From NCBI GenBank assembly GCA_030645915.1, contig JAUSNO010000030.1, positions 180,458 to 244,457 on the forward strand: 64,000 nt of DNA, in the 5' to 3' direction. Numbering within the stretch: position 1 is the first letter of the stretch; every line of letters starts with the position of its first letter. The translations under genes were made by a program, and so were the position numbers. This DNA comes from Undibacterium sp. (GTDB lineage: Bacteria; Pseudomonadota; Gammaproteobacteria; Burkholderiales; Burkholderiaceae_D). The notes under the pieces were generated by a model. The model was not told where the DNA came from, searched no databases, and worked only from the letters and a program-made list of their open reading frames with translations. Below, piece after piece: positions 41,803 to 50,953 of this stretch.

Positions 41803-41835
41803 CTAGGCTACTTAGACTTAACTTAAGTAGTCTAG
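41803..41835. terminator. Bidirectional terminator
   Basis: An inverted repeat CTAGGCTACTTA (41803-41814) and TAAGTAGTCTAG (41824-41835), 12 bases with one G-U pair, lies between the convergent reductase and HD-GYP genes. Read leftward it is followed by a T-rich stretch. It probably ends both transcripts. Confidence 0.7.
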
Positions 41836-41852
41836 ATTTGACACTCAGTAAA

Positions 41853-43091
41853 TTAGTTTGAGGTAATTTCCCCTAGCCAATAACGATCAATATCCTTCAA
41901 GCCCCACTTACTTGCTTCTTCGCGCGCAACAATTTTATCCTGTAGACCCGGGCCAGCAAGATCAAGTAATTCGGGCGTAATATAAGCTAAGGATTTGGAT
42001 GAGAAAAATACGCGCACCTTAGGCAATAGGAGGGATTTTCCAATCTGCTGTTCAACGACAACGCCGAGCCTGCCCGACTGCAGGCGAACTAAGGTACCAA
42101 CAGGATAAATCCCGATACTTTTGATGAACGCTTGAAAGACGATTGGATCGAAGTGACCTTTGCTCCACTCTGACATTTTCCCAAGTGACTCGGCGGGACA
42201 CCAACCTTGCTTGTAAGGGCGATTAGATGTGATGGCGTCATAGACATCGCAGACGGCGCCCATCTTTGCATAGATGCTTATTTCATCGCCAGATAGCCGA
42301 TTTGGGTAGCCACTCCCATCCATTTTTTCGTGGTGATGCAAGCATACGTCAAGTGCGATTTCGCCAACTCCCTTTGCCTCAAGCAACATTTTATAACCAG
42401 CTGCAGGATGCTCTTTCACTGACACGAATTCTGCATCTGTCAATTTCCCTGGTTTATTCAAGATCTCCGACGGCACCGCCATCTTACCAATATCATGCAG
42501 CAAGCCAGCCAATCCTGCTTCACGGGTTTTATCATCGTCAAGCCCCATTTTTCGCGACAAGGCGATCATCAGTGCACAAACCGCAACCGAATGCATGTAC
42601 GTATAGTCATCTGCAGTCTTCAGTCTGGCCAAACCGATCAAGGCACCGGGGTTTCGCATGACAGAATTTGCAATTTCCTCCACTAATGGCATTGCATTGT
42701 CCGCGTCAACAGCCTTACCCATCCTTGCTTCGTTAAACATCGAACATACCGCTTCTTTAGACTTGCCAACTATTTTAGCTGCACGTCCCATTTCCGCGTC
42801 CATCGATACCGGAATAATCTTATCGAACGCGATCTTTGGCTCTTTAACGGGATCACGTATTTCATCAACTTTGGGCGGTATTACCTCCGCAATTTTGTCT
42901 TGCAAGACATCGGCGCCCTTACTGGTGTCAATCCAGACCTCCAGTATTTGTGTTTTTCTTATTTTTTCGAGAACAGCCAGGTCATCGAGCAAGAATGATT
43001 TTTTCCAAAACGGGGTGTCCATCCAAGAGCTACACAGCTCCTGAACAAACATGCCTTCTCTTAAATATTTCACTTCAATTTTTTTTAACAT
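41853..43091 (-). CDS. HD-GYP domain protein (cyclic-di-GMP phosphodiesterase type)
   Basis: The 412-residue protein combines an N-terminal DUF3391 domain (KYLREGMFVQELCSSWMDT) with an HD-GYP domain. The metal motifs LLHDIGKMAVP and the signature HHEKMDGSGYP are intact, so hydrolysis of cyclic-di-GMP is expected. Its start at 43091 lacks a good ribosome site. The 349-base upstream gap contains a large hairpin (43268-43339). A role in motility or surface behaviour is plausible, given the flagellar, pilus and secretion genes in the window, but unproven. Confidence 0.9.
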   Translation of the reverse strand: MLKKIEVKYLREGMFVQELCSSWMDTPFWKKSFLLDDLAVLEKIRKTQILEVWIDTSKGADVLQDKIAEVIPPKVDEIRDPVKEPKIAFDKIIPVSMDAEMGRAAKIVGKSKEAVCSMFNEARMGKAVDADNAMPLVEEIANSVMRNPGALIGLARLKTADDYTYMHSVAVCALMIALSRKMGLDDDKTREAGLAGLLHDIGKMAVPSEILNKPGKLTDAEFVSVKEHPAAGYKMLLEAKGVGEIALDVCLHHHEKMDGSGYPNRLSGDEISIYAKMGAVCDVYDAITSNRPYKQGWCPAESLGKMSEWSKGHFDPIVFQAFIKSIGIYPVGTLVRLQSGRLGVVVEQQIGKSLLLPKVRVFFSSKSLAYITPELLDLAGPGLQDKIVAREEASKWGLKDIDRYWLGEITSN

Positions 43092-43440
43092 ATTTAGATT
43101 CTGACCACAGCCACCGTAGAGTTAGAAATTCAACACAGTTGTCTATCAATTATTCCTGTTCAACTTCGCTCATAAAATAATTTATTTTACAGCAGGCTGT
43201 GATTGCTCAACCAAAATACTCTTGCAAAAGATAGTCAAATAATCGAAGGAAATTAGAAAAGACCTATGCCAACACGCAATGCAGGCGTGGCTTTCAGAGC
43301 ATGCATGCTGAAAAGGCGCATGGACATTGCGTCTTGGGCCTATGAATTTTTGTTTTCGATATCTTAGGAAGTGAATACATTAATTGAAATGCTTGCAACA
43401 TGATTCGAAAAGGTTGCCCGCACAGGGAACGACATCGAAT
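43092..43440. other. Intergenic region upstream of HD-GYP gene
   Basis: This 349-base gap lies between the UDG-like gene and the HD-GYP gene, both on the minus strand. It should carry the end of the secretion operon and the promoter and leader of the HD-GYP gene. The main recognisable element is the hairpin at 43268-43339. A GCAAC/GTTGC stem lies near 43395-43417. A 33-codon plus-strand frame at 43266 overlaps the hairpin and is probably accidental. Confidence 0.5.
43268..43339. repeat. Large imperfect hairpin (terminator, leader or small RNA)
   Basis: The arms GCCAACACGCAATG (43268-43281) and CATTGCGTCTTGGGC (43325-43339) pair with a perfect eight-base core ACGCAATG/CATTGCGT and further pairs outward. 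The loop contains a second stem TTTCAG/CTGAAA around the perfect palindrome AGCATGCATGCT (43298-43309). T-rich sequence follows on both strands. It lies about 100 bases behind the last gene of the type II secretion operon. It may be a terminator, but its size and two-storey form also suit a leader element or small RNA. Confidence 0.6.
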
Positions 43441-44256
43441 TTATTTGGACAATAATCGCATTGGGGAAAAAAAATTCTGCATTGATTCATTTGCAATGAA
43501 CGACAAATTATAGGGGTGCTCAGCAATGACATGGGGGAAAAAATCTGATGCAGGAATCTGCTTTAACTGGGCCGCGATTTTTCCCCAAAGAACCAGGGAA
43601 ATTGGTTTGCCGACACTTGAATGTTGGTATTCATTTAGTGCTGAAAAAATCACCTGCAAAAATGCTTGCCACGCCCGTGCATCTCGCATTGGTGCTACAT
43701 CTGGCCGAAAGACGAGTGACGCATTTAAGAGCAAGAAGCCATGGTCGATCATATTCTTCTGCAATTCTGGCAAACTCTGTATCAAACCTGAATTAGCTTT
43801 ACGCGCAAATGCGGAAATGGTCGCCATCGCTGTCGCGGTTGTGTGATTTACATCGAGATGCCCATCTGCAACCAACAACATCTTTATAAAATTTCGCAAC
43901 GACGTTGCACGATTTACTTTTTTTGACAACCCACCTTGCGCCTCTGTAGACCACAAATCACTTACTGCGCCATCCATAAAACAAAATCCGGTTGCACTCT
44001 GATCACGTGGATAAGGTCCTTCCCCTACGAGTATGTATCTCACTTGATCAAGTGGCATCGAGAAAGCCGCAAACATCTTCCCTGCTGTGGGTAGAAACTG
44101 TCCTTCAATCAATCCGGGAAGATAGTCAATGTCTACGGAACTGATTGCCTTCAGGCCTTTGATAACGACTGGCAACCAGGAAGGATCAACCAACTTTAGT
44201 GCTTGCTGTATTGCAACAGGAAACAGTTTTTCAACTGGATCAAGGTTCACGTTCAT
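43441..44256 (-). CDS. Uracil-DNA-glycosylase-like protein with altered active site
   Basis: The 271 residues align by eye with family 1 uracil-DNA glycosylase: ILVGEGPYPRDQSATGFCF corresponds to the LGQDPYH motif, LLLNASLVFRP to the LLLN base-recognition motif, LVLWGK to the LLWG strand and AEHPYNLS to the HPSPLS motif. The asparagine (N178) and histidine (H247) are kept, but the catalytic aspartate is glycine (G80) and the preceding glutamine is glutamate. It starts right at the gspC end (ATG overlapping the gspC stop region) and is thus the last gene of the secretion operon. It is probably inactive or does something else. Confidence 0.75.
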   Translation of the reverse strand: MNVNLDPVEKLFPVAIQQALKLVDPSWLPVVIKGLKAISSVDIDYLPGLIEGQFLPTAGKMFAAFSMPLDQVRYILVGEGPYPRDQSATGFCFMDGAVSDLWSTEAQGGLSKKVNRATSLRNFIKMLLVADGHLDVNHTTATAMATISAFARKANSGLIQSLPELQKNMIDHGFLLLNASLVFRPDVAPMRDARAWQAFLQVIFSALNEYQHSSVGKPISLVLWGKIAAQLKQIPASDFFPHVIAEHPYNLSFIANESMQNFFSPMRLLSK

Positions 44257-44787
44257 TTATCGAGAATTTTCTTGTGGAACAGGCGCTGATGCCGGCAATA
44301 CAGGGCTCATGAAAGCGCCAGGAGGATTATTCGGCATTGGCTGAATTTGTGGAGAGGGCGACATTACCTGGCTACCGGACGTTGGTGGCGAGGTCTGAGG
44401 TAAATCTACACGTTTGGTCACACCGGATTCGGAGATCAAAATATAGGTCTCGTGCACCTCTTGCAGCATGACGCCTGGCGATAATTCTTTGCCAAGCCCA
44501 ATTGTTTGAGCGGGTTTTCCGTCAGCACTTAGAATAGCAGCGCTGTCACGTAATGAACCTGCGGCGACAACGCCTTTTAACTGATAATTGCTCGCAGCGA
44601 CCTCGGCCAAAGGATTGCGGCCAAATACCGATCCCCATTGACCCACGCCTGGTTCAAATGAGGACGTATTGGTGGGTGCAGTAACAGATCGCACTTTTGG
44701 CTTAAACGCTTGCATTCCCCAATAACTAAGGGACATAAAAAGCAAAACAAACATCACAAAACTGAGTAATAAAGGCAAACGCTTCAT
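44257..44787 (-). CDS. gspC: Type II secretion protein GspC
   Basis: GspC is the inner-membrane subunit that binds the secretin GspD. From ATG 44787 the protein has 176 residues: a short cytoplasmic start, one membrane helix (LLLSFVMFVLLFMSLSYWGM), and the homology region (FGRNPLAEVAASNYQLKGVVAAG ... AAILSADGKPAQ). It ends in a proline-rich tail and lacks the C-terminal PDZ or coiled-coil domain found in many GspC proteins. The frame reaches 44847, but an AAGGA site supports 44787. It is placed after gspF, at the far end of the operon. Confidence 0.85.
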   Translation of the reverse strand: MKRLPLLLSFVMFVLLFMSLSYWGMQAFKPKVRSVTAPTNTSSFEPGVGQWGSVFGRNPLAEVAASNYQLKGVVAAGSLRDSAAILSADGKPAQTIGLGKELSPGVMLQEVHETYILISESGVTKRVDLPQTSPPTSGSQVMSPSPQIQPMPNNPPGAFMSPVLPASAPVPQENSR

Positions 44788-44821
44788 TTCATTCCTTGCT
44801 TGCACCGAGGTTCTTGTCTTG

Positions 44822-46042
44822 CTAACGAACCAGCTGGTTAATTTCAATAATCGGCATCAGAACCGCCAACACAATCAGTAATACCACAACACCCATTGCC
44901 AGAATCAAGGCAGGTTCGAGCAAGCCAGCAATCGTCAGCGCACGTCTTTCGAGATCCTGTTCTTGCGCATTAGATGCGCGTTCAAGCATGGCTGGCAATT
45001 CACCTGTCACCTCTCCTGCACGGATCATGTGAATAAGCATGGGAGGAAAATGTTTGTGCGCAGATAAAGCCCGCGCCAAACTTACCCCTTCCCTAACGCT
45101 GGCAGTTGCATCTTCCACTTGTGAACGCATCGCTACGTTGGATAAAGTCTCTCGGCTGGTTTGCAGTGCCTGCAAGATTGGTACACCAGAGCCAGTAGTA
45201 ATGGCCAGCGTGCTAGCAAATCGTGCGGTATTCAAACTCCGTTCAAACTTGCCATACAAAGGTGCCGTGAGTAACCAGGTATGCCAGCGCATCTTAATGT
45301 CAGGACTCTTAAGCGCATGACGCCAGCTCATGAAAGCAGCGATAACGATCAAAGCGACCAGCCATCCGTATTGGCGTACAAAATCTGAAATCGCGAGCAT
45401 CATTACAGTCAACAACGGCAATTTTTGTTTGGTATTAGAGAAAACCGAGACGATTTGCGGCACCACATAGGTAAGCAAAAAAATGACTATAGAAAAAGCG
45501 ACCACGGTCACGATCGCTGGATAGGTAAAGGCCAGCTTAACCTTTTGCACCAGTGCGTTACGCCGTTCAATGTAATCTGCCAATCGGGACAAGACCCTAG
45601 CTAGATGTCCGATCTGTTCACCTGAGGCGACCAAGGCACAATAAATATCAGCAAAATCGTTGGGGTGTTGTTTCAGCGCATCCGACAAAGCTGCGCCAGC
45701 CATTACTTCCGAACGAATAGAGGCAATCAGGTCACGTATATAGACGCGTTCTGACTGCTCTAAGAGTGCTGAAAGTGATTGTTCCAAAGGCAAGCCAGCT
45801 TCGAGCAAACTTGCCAACTGACGAGTGAAGAGCGCAGACTCGACGGTAGACAAATGCTCGCCAAACAGACTTCGTCGTTTCTTGCCATCTGCGTCCATTT
45901 GATTGGCAATCAAATCTACCGTCAATGGCACATAACCTTGAGAGCGCAAGTCTGCTCGTGCCGCGCGCGCGCTATCTGCGGTAAGGACACCTTTTTTGTT
46001 TAGACCGCTATCATCAACGGCTTCATATCGAAATGCTGGCAC
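44822..46042 (-). CDS. gspF: Type II secretion inner-membrane protein GspF
   Basis: GspF is the polytopic platform protein of the secretion machine. The 406 residues contain two T2SSF domains with the repeated pattern (LFTRQLASLLEAGLPLEQSL; TARFASTLAITTGSGVPILQAL) and three membrane helices (about 170-190, 220-240, 375-400). It starts with GTG at 46042 and lies 25 bases after gspE. Length is normal. Confidence 0.96.
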   Translation of the reverse strand: MPAFRYEAVDDSGLNKKGVLTADSARAARADLRSQGYVPLTVDLIANQMDADGKKRRSLFGEHLSTVESALFTRQLASLLEAGLPLEQSLSALLEQSERVYIRDLIASIRSEVMAGAALSDALKQHPNDFADIYCALVASGEQIGHLARVLSRLADYIERRNALVQKVKLAFTYPAIVTVVAFSIVIFLLTYVVPQIVSVFSNTKQKLPLLTVMMLAISDFVRQYGWLVALIVIAAFMSWRHALKSPDIKMRWHTWLLTAPLYGKFERSLNTARFASTLAITTGSGVPILQALQTSRETLSNVAMRSQVEDATASVREGVSLARALSAHKHFPPMLIHMIRAGEVTGELPAMLERASNAQEQDLERRALTIAGLLEPALILAMGVVVLLIVLAVLMPIIEINQLVR

Positions 46043-46067
46043 TGTGCAGGCTCTCTTTTACGCTTAG

Positions 46068-47498
46068 TTACTCTTTAGTTACTCGCAAAATCTCTTCTTG
46101 GGTGGTCACGCCAGCCACGAGCCAACGCTCACCATCTTCACGCATCGTTTTCATACCATCGCGCTGAGCTGCGGCACGTATTTCAGCTTCTGGAGCCTGA
46201 TGATGAATCTGCGACCGAATAGCTTCGGTTGTATGCAGTAATTCATACACACCTACCCGTCCTTGGTAGCCAGTCTTGCCACAATGTTCGCAGCCTTCTG
46301 CATGCCAGCGCTCGCCATCAAAACGTTTGCAATGCGCACATAACTTCCTGACCAGGCGTTGCGCCACCACGCCAAGTAAGGAGGATGAGAGCAAGAATGG
46401 CTCAATGCCCATATCCAACAGGCGTGTTACGGCTGCGGCAGAATCGTTGGTATGTAAAGTGGCCAACACCAGATGGCCAGTCAATGATGCCTGTACCGCT
46501 ATCTGTGCAGTTTCCAGATCGCGAATTTCACCGATCATGATGACATCCGGATCTTGTCGCAAAATTGCCCGTAGCGCCTTAGCAAACGTCATATCGATTT
46601 TAGCGTTGACCTGTGTCTGGCCGACACCGGCCAATTCATATTCGATGGGATCTTCTACCGTCAAGATATTGGTCGTACCTGCGTTAACACGCGAGAGCGC
46701 AGCGTACAAGGTGGTAGTTTTACCCGACCCTGTTGGCCCGGTTACGAGCACAATACCATGCGGCTGGGCAATCAATTTATCAAACTGCTGCAGAACATCG
46801 TCACTCATCCCCAAGTTACTCAGATCGAGTTTACCTGCTTCCTTGTCAAGCAAGCGCAAGACGGCACGTTCACCATGACCAGTTGGTAAAGTAGAAACCC
46901 GCACGTCGACTGGTTTGCCGCCTATACGCAAAGTAATCCGCCCATCTTGCGGCAAACGTTTCTCAGCGATATCCAATTGCGCCATGATTTTGATTCGAGA
47001 AATCAATGAGGCATGAAGCGCTTTTTTTGGTCTGACTACATCGCGCAATGCACCATCAATCCGAAACCGCACCACAGAAATTTGCTCAAATGGCTCGATA
47101 TGAATATCAGAAGCACCCTCTCTTAAAGCCTGTGTTAACAAGGCGTTAATCATGCGAATGACAGGTGCATCATCAGCCGATTCCAACAAGTCTTCAATTG
47201 CCGGCATGTCTTGCATCAACTTGGCTAGATCAAGGTCGGATTCCACCTCACCAACTACATCGGCAGCATCGCCACCTGATCCGGCATAGGCTTTGGCGAT
47301 CTCCAATAACAAATCGGCGTGCGGCATTACTTTAAGCCTTACCATACCAAAGCGCCGCCCCGCTTCAGCAATGGCTGTTGGACTAGTTTCTTTTGAAACA
47401 GTCAATTCAATTTGTGTCTGTTCGCTGTCAACATTGCGACTGGCAAGAACCGAGTAGTCACGCGCGAACGCGTAAGGCAATAAGCGATTTTCTAACAT
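46068..47498 (-). CDS. gspE: Type II secretion ATPase GspE
   Basis: GspE powers the pseudopilus. The 476 residues have an N-terminal domain, a Walker A GPTGSGKTTTLYA, the aspartate box ILTVEDPIEYEL, a Walker B IMIGEIRDLETA and the histidine box. The zinc-binding four-cysteine motif (CAHC ... CEHC) is present near residues 390-410. It lies five bases after gspD and 25 before gspF. Confidence 0.97.
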   Translation of the reverse strand: MLENRLLPYAFARDYSVLASRNVDSEQTQIELTVSKETSPTAIAEAGRRFGMVRLKVMPHADLLLEIAKAYAGSGGDAADVVGEVESDLDLAKLMQDMPAIEDLLESADDAPVIRMINALLTQALREGASDIHIEPFEQISVVRFRIDGALRDVVRPKKALHASLISRIKIMAQLDIAEKRLPQDGRITLRIGGKPVDVRVSTLPTGHGERAVLRLLDKEAGKLDLSNLGMSDDVLQQFDKLIAQPHGIVLVTGPTGSGKTTTLYAALSRVNAGTTNILTVEDPIEYELAGVGQTQVNAKIDMTFAKALRAILRQDPDVIMIGEIRDLETAQIAVQASLTGHLVLATLHTNDSAAAVTRLLDMGIEPFLLSSSLLGVVAQRLVRKLCAHCKRFDGERWHAEGCEHCGKTGYQGRVGVYELLHTTEAIRSQIHHQAPEAEIRAAAQRDGMKTMREDGERWLVAGVTTQEEILRVTKE

Positions 47499-47503
47499 GC
47501 TAA

Positions 47504-49672
47504 TTACTTGCTCTCTTTTCTGTCTGTTGTCATCTTTTCTGCCGGAGTACTTAAAGTAGGATTCATTAACCCCCCTTTCTCCATTTTGAGTGAAAAATCC
47601 GACTGGCCATTTTCTGTGCTCTGAATATACTGCGCCTTCAAATAATCGTATCTATCCAAAGAAACCTTATTTGCCTGCTCTGCAGTGCGAATAACAGTCG
47701 GTCTAATAAAAACCATCAAGTTCTTTTTATCAACTGTCTTGGTTTGATACTTAAACAAATTACCGAGAAAAGGAATATCGCCAAGCAGAGGAATTTTCTC
47801 AACGCCACCATTGCTTTTATTGTCAATCAAGCCTCCCAAGGCAATGATATCGCCATCATCTACCAGCACATTAGTGGATATTGAACGCTGACTCGTCGTG
47901 GGACCAGACGCGCCAGCAGTTCCTGCAATCACATTTGACACTTCCTGATAAATAGCCAATTTAACAGTACCGCCCTCTGATATCTGAGGTTTGATCGTCA
48001 ACTTAATTCCGACGTCCTTACGTTCAATCGTTTGAAATGGATTAGCGCCTGCGGTACCGGTCTGCGAGAATGATCCTGTGATAAAAGGCACATTCTCACC
48101 AACAACAATTTTTGCTTCCTCATTGTCCAATGTCAGTAAAGTTGGTATCGACAGAACATTATTATTAGTATCACTCGCCATTGCATGGGCAAGCGCACCT
48201 AATCCAAGTTGATTGCCAATTTGTTTAAAAAGACCTACGCTTAGTCCATTACCCGGCAACAAAGATCCTGCCGTGGTTACGTTCGCTTTTGCCAGGTTAA
48301 ACAAATTATCCCCAGCAGTAGAAAAAGAAGTACCACCAGCAACCCGATAAGCACTATTTTTATCCCCTGTCGCGGCCATCCATTGGATCCCAAAATCAAG
48401 TGCATTTTTTGGCGAGACCTCTACGATGAGTGCTTCAACATATACCTGGGCGCGACGCGCATCCAATTGATCAATCACGCCACGTATGTTTCGATAAACC
48501 GACTCACTAGCAGTAATGATCAAAGTATTGGTCGCGGCATCTGCTTGAATAAAACCTCCTCCAGCACCTGAAGACTGAGAATTACTGGATGAATTGCTTA
48601 AGGAGCTAGCAGGTAAACCTGACCCGCCTGCACTGGCAGATGTGCCGGCAGTTAGCGCTGAATTTACTGCGCCTGCAGGAGAAAGCGATGAGCCGGCGCT
48701 ACTATTGCCTGGAAGCGCACTATCAGAACTAAGAATAGAGCGCAATGTTTGCGCCAACTTTACCGCCTCTGCATTCTTCAAATAAACGACATGCACATTA
48801 CCCGGTAGGGCTGTAGGCTGATCAAGCTTGTCGATCAGCGATTTGACCAGATTGGCACGCGCAGCAGAGGGTGCTTTTACCAATACCGAGTTAGTACGAG
48901 GATCTGCCAAAAGCACCATGCGTCCACTGTCACCAATTCCCGGTTGAGTACTGTCGGTCAATCTAGTGACCAGGGTGGCAATATCACTGGCGATCGCATG
49001 TTTAATAGGAATAATGTCAAGATCGTTGTTGGCGGGCATATCGAGTGCACCGATAATCTTGGACAGGCGCTTCAAGTTATCTGCATAGTCAGTAATGACA
49101 ATGGAGTTGTTGCCTGGATTGGCGTTGATCGTGTTATTCGGAGAAATCAATGGCCGCAATACGGTCACAATATTATTCGCTGACTCGTAATTCAAGCGAT
49201 AGATTTGCGTGGCGATTTGATCGCCTCGTACGTTTTCATTTTGAGTCGGGCCTGCCTGTAATTTGGCATCCGCTTCAGGTACCACTTTAGTATAACCATC
49301 GGCTGTTACGATTGCATAACCTTGCAGCCGCAAGCTTGATGCCAACAACTTAAACGCCTGATCCTTGGTCAGCGGCTTTTCCGAGACTAAGTTAATTTGC
49401 CCTTTCACGCGAGGATCGATGATAAAAGTATTGCCTGTGAAATGGCCAATCGCTTTCACTACGGATTCAATATCGGCACCGACAAAATTGAGTGCGGCAG
49501 CGTTCTGCGATGGGTCTTGTGCGTAGGCATGAATAGCACTCATCATGGTAATACTTACACTTAGCAGTGCAATTGTGGGCAACCGTCGCCAATGCGGTGA
49601 TTGCATGGATTGCTGCGCCGATATAGTTATTGCAGTCATGTTTGGTATTACTTTCAATGGATTTTTTCTCAT
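47504..49672 (-). CDS. gspD: Type II secretion secretin GspD
   Basis: GspD forms the outer-membrane channel. The 722-residue protein has a signal peptide ending near AYAQ (residue 52), an N0 domain (LNFVGADIESVVKAIGHFTGNTF in part), N1-N3 domains and the C-terminal secretin domain (VPFITGSF ... ERKDVGIKLTIKPQIS). A long serine/glycine/alanine-rich insert lies around residues 315-370. ATG 49672 overlaps the gspN stop in ATGA; a later ATG at 49639 would give a shorter signal peptide. Confidence 0.96.
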   Translation of the reverse strand: MRKNPLKVIPNMTAITISAQQSMQSPHWRRLPTIALLSVSITMMSAIHAYAQDPSQNAAALNFVGADIESVVKAIGHFTGNTFIIDPRVKGQINLVSEKPLTKDQAFKLLASSLRLQGYAIVTADGYTKVVPEADAKLQAGPTQNENVRGDQIATQIYRLNYESANNIVTVLRPLISPNNTINANPGNNSIVITDYADNLKRLSKIIGALDMPANNDLDIIPIKHAIASDIATLVTRLTDSTQPGIGDSGRMVLLADPRTNSVLVKAPSAARANLVKSLIDKLDQPTALPGNVHVVYLKNAEAVKLAQTLRSILSSDSALPGNSSAGSSLSPAGAVNSALTAGTSASAGGSGLPASSLSNSSSNSQSSGAGGGFIQADAATNTLIITASESVYRNIRGVIDQLDARRAQVYVEALIVEVSPKNALDFGIQWMAATGDKNSAYRVAGGTSFSTAGDNLFNLAKANVTTAGSLLPGNGLSVGLFKQIGNQLGLGALAHAMASDTNNNVLSIPTLLTLDNEEAKIVVGENVPFITGSFSQTGTAGANPFQTIERKDVGIKLTIKPQISEGGTVKLAIYQEVSNVIAGTAGASGPTTSQRSISTNVLVDDGDIIALGGLIDNKSNGGVEKIPLLGDIPFLGNLFKYQTKTVDKKNLMVFIRPTVIRTAEQANKVSLDRYDYLKAQYIQSTENGQSDFSLKMEKGGLMNPTLSTPAEKMTTDRKESK

Positions 49673-50448
49673 TTGAACTCTAACGCTATCACATCTTTAT
49701 CGCCGTCTTTACGACGCTGCCCAAGCAAATTAAGTAAATTTGCTAACCGATCCTCTTGCCCAACTTCTGCAAACGCTTTTCCAGAAAACTGAAAACGCCC
49801 CCCGCTCAAACTTCCATTACCACTCAACATCATGGGTCCTTTATTGGTCGTCAATACAATATCAGCATTTTGACCGAGCCAATCGAACGCCAATTGGTAA
49901 CTGCCAAGCGGCTTTATCGAAGATAGCCTTGAACCCATATCTATCAAATTAAGCTGCATAGTCCCTGTCACATCAAGCTTATCTGAATATCTGGTAAATT
50001 CTAATGCATTCCAATTCAATCGCAATTGCCCCGTAGGACCTATGGTATTAAGTGGTGCGCCCAAAGCCTCCAAGCGCTCGGGCGGCAAATACAGGCTGGC
50101 GGCAGCGAGACGCCATTGACTCAAATTGCCATTCACTTTCGCTGGCCGTGATAAGACTTTAGCATTCTCCAATTCAACTTCAACTTGCCCCAATAAAATA
50201 ATGGGAGATATTCGCCAGGAAAAACGACCGGGAAATAAGGGGGTAACAGGACCGTTACTACCAGAAGCACCACCAATAAATGCGGAGCCGCGCCAGAAGC
50301 TTCCCTGGACGTCACCCAAACTCAACCTTCCTGCTGTTTGCTTTTCAAGAATCAATGCTAACCAGCTCGCAGGCAAGAAGATAAGCGCTGTCACGATCAC
50401 ACTAAGAATGGCAACAATTACCCATATTAAGCTCGCTTTTCTCGACAT
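49669..50448 (-). CDS. gspN: Type II secretion protein GspN
   Basis: GspN is an accessory inner-membrane protein of type II secretion. The 259 residues have one N-terminal membrane helix (SLIWVIVAILSVIVTALIFL) and a periplasmic domain with FWRGSAFI, RFSWRISP and the C-terminal GSLSGGRFQFSGKAFA, typical of the family. It starts one base before the end of gspM and overlaps gspD by four bases. Confidence 0.9.
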   Translation of the reverse strand: MSRKASLIWVIVAILSVIVTALIFLPASWLALILEKQTAGRLSLGDVQGSFWRGSAFIGGASGSNGPVTPLFPGRFSWRISPIILLGQVEVELENAKVLSRPAKVNGNLSQWRLAAASLYLPPERLEALGAPLNTIGPTGQLRLNWNALEFTRYSDKLDVTGTMQLNLIDMGSRLSSIKPLGSYQLAFDWLGQNADIVLTTNKGPMMLSGNGSLSGGRFQFSGKAFAEVGQEDRLANLLNLLGQRRKDGDKDVIALEFK

Positions 50449-50449
50449 A

Positions 50450-50953
50450 TCAAGATGAGCCCTTCTGCTGCTTCATCGTCAGTACCACGCCAACCTGCCC
50501 TTTTTCTGGTAACGCAGTCACCTTCGCATCTTCAACCGTAAGTCGGGCAGCTTTTTGCATTTCAAGTATCCACTCCATCATGTTACTGTAGCCCACACTC
50601 GTTATTTGCAAACGCACAATATCATCGGACGCAGTCAATGATTGCGCCTTGATGCCTCGGCGCAGCAACGAAGCTTCTAACACTTCACGCGTTACAGGCT
50701 CAATATTTTCCGTCATTGCTGCAGCTATCTGAGCATATTGCCCAGACATCGACGCAATTTCATTGACTTGCTGCCGAAGTTGAGGGATTGCTGCTTGAAG
50801 TTTCGCTTTGTTAGTGACGGCAGGATTGACAAATATCCAATAAATCAATGCGAACAACAAAAAAATTGTGGCACCGCTAAGCAGACGACGTTCTTGTGCA
50901 TTTCGCTGTTGCCAAAAAGCGGAAAAACTTTCTCTCATCATATTTAGTTTCAT
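50450..50953 (-). CDS. gspM: Type II secretion protein GspM
   Basis: GspM is a bitopic inner-membrane protein that partners GspL. The 167 residues show one membrane helix (LLSGATIFLLFALIYWIFVNP) after a short cytoplasmic start with the WQQRNAQERRLL pattern, and a ferredoxin-like periplasmic domain. The ATG overlaps the gspL stop by four bases, so the pair is coupled. Confidence 0.9.
   Translation of the reverse strand: MKLNMMRESFSAFWQQRNAQERRLLSGATIFLLFALIYWIFVNPAVTNKAKLQAAIPQLRQQVNEIASMSGQYAQIAAAMTENIEPVTREVLEASLLRRGIKAQSLTASDDIVRLQITSVGYSNMMEWILEMQKAARLTVEDAKVTALPEKGQVGVVLTMKQQKGSS

Noticed and set aside
43266..43367. 33-codon plus-strand frame through the hairpin at 43268
   Set aside because: It lies on a strong inverted repeat, has no good ribosome site, and no homology is recognisable.
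43340..43440. Cyclic-di-GMP riboswitch in front of the HD-GYP gene
   Set aside because: Words such as CCCGCACAGGGAACG are superficially like GEMM riboswitches, but they are on the plus strand and the required stems and tetraloop arrangement are not found.
46276..46878. 200-codon plus-strand frame opposite gspE
   Set aside because: Shadow of the GspE coding sequence; arginine/serine-rich composition typical of an antisense frame.
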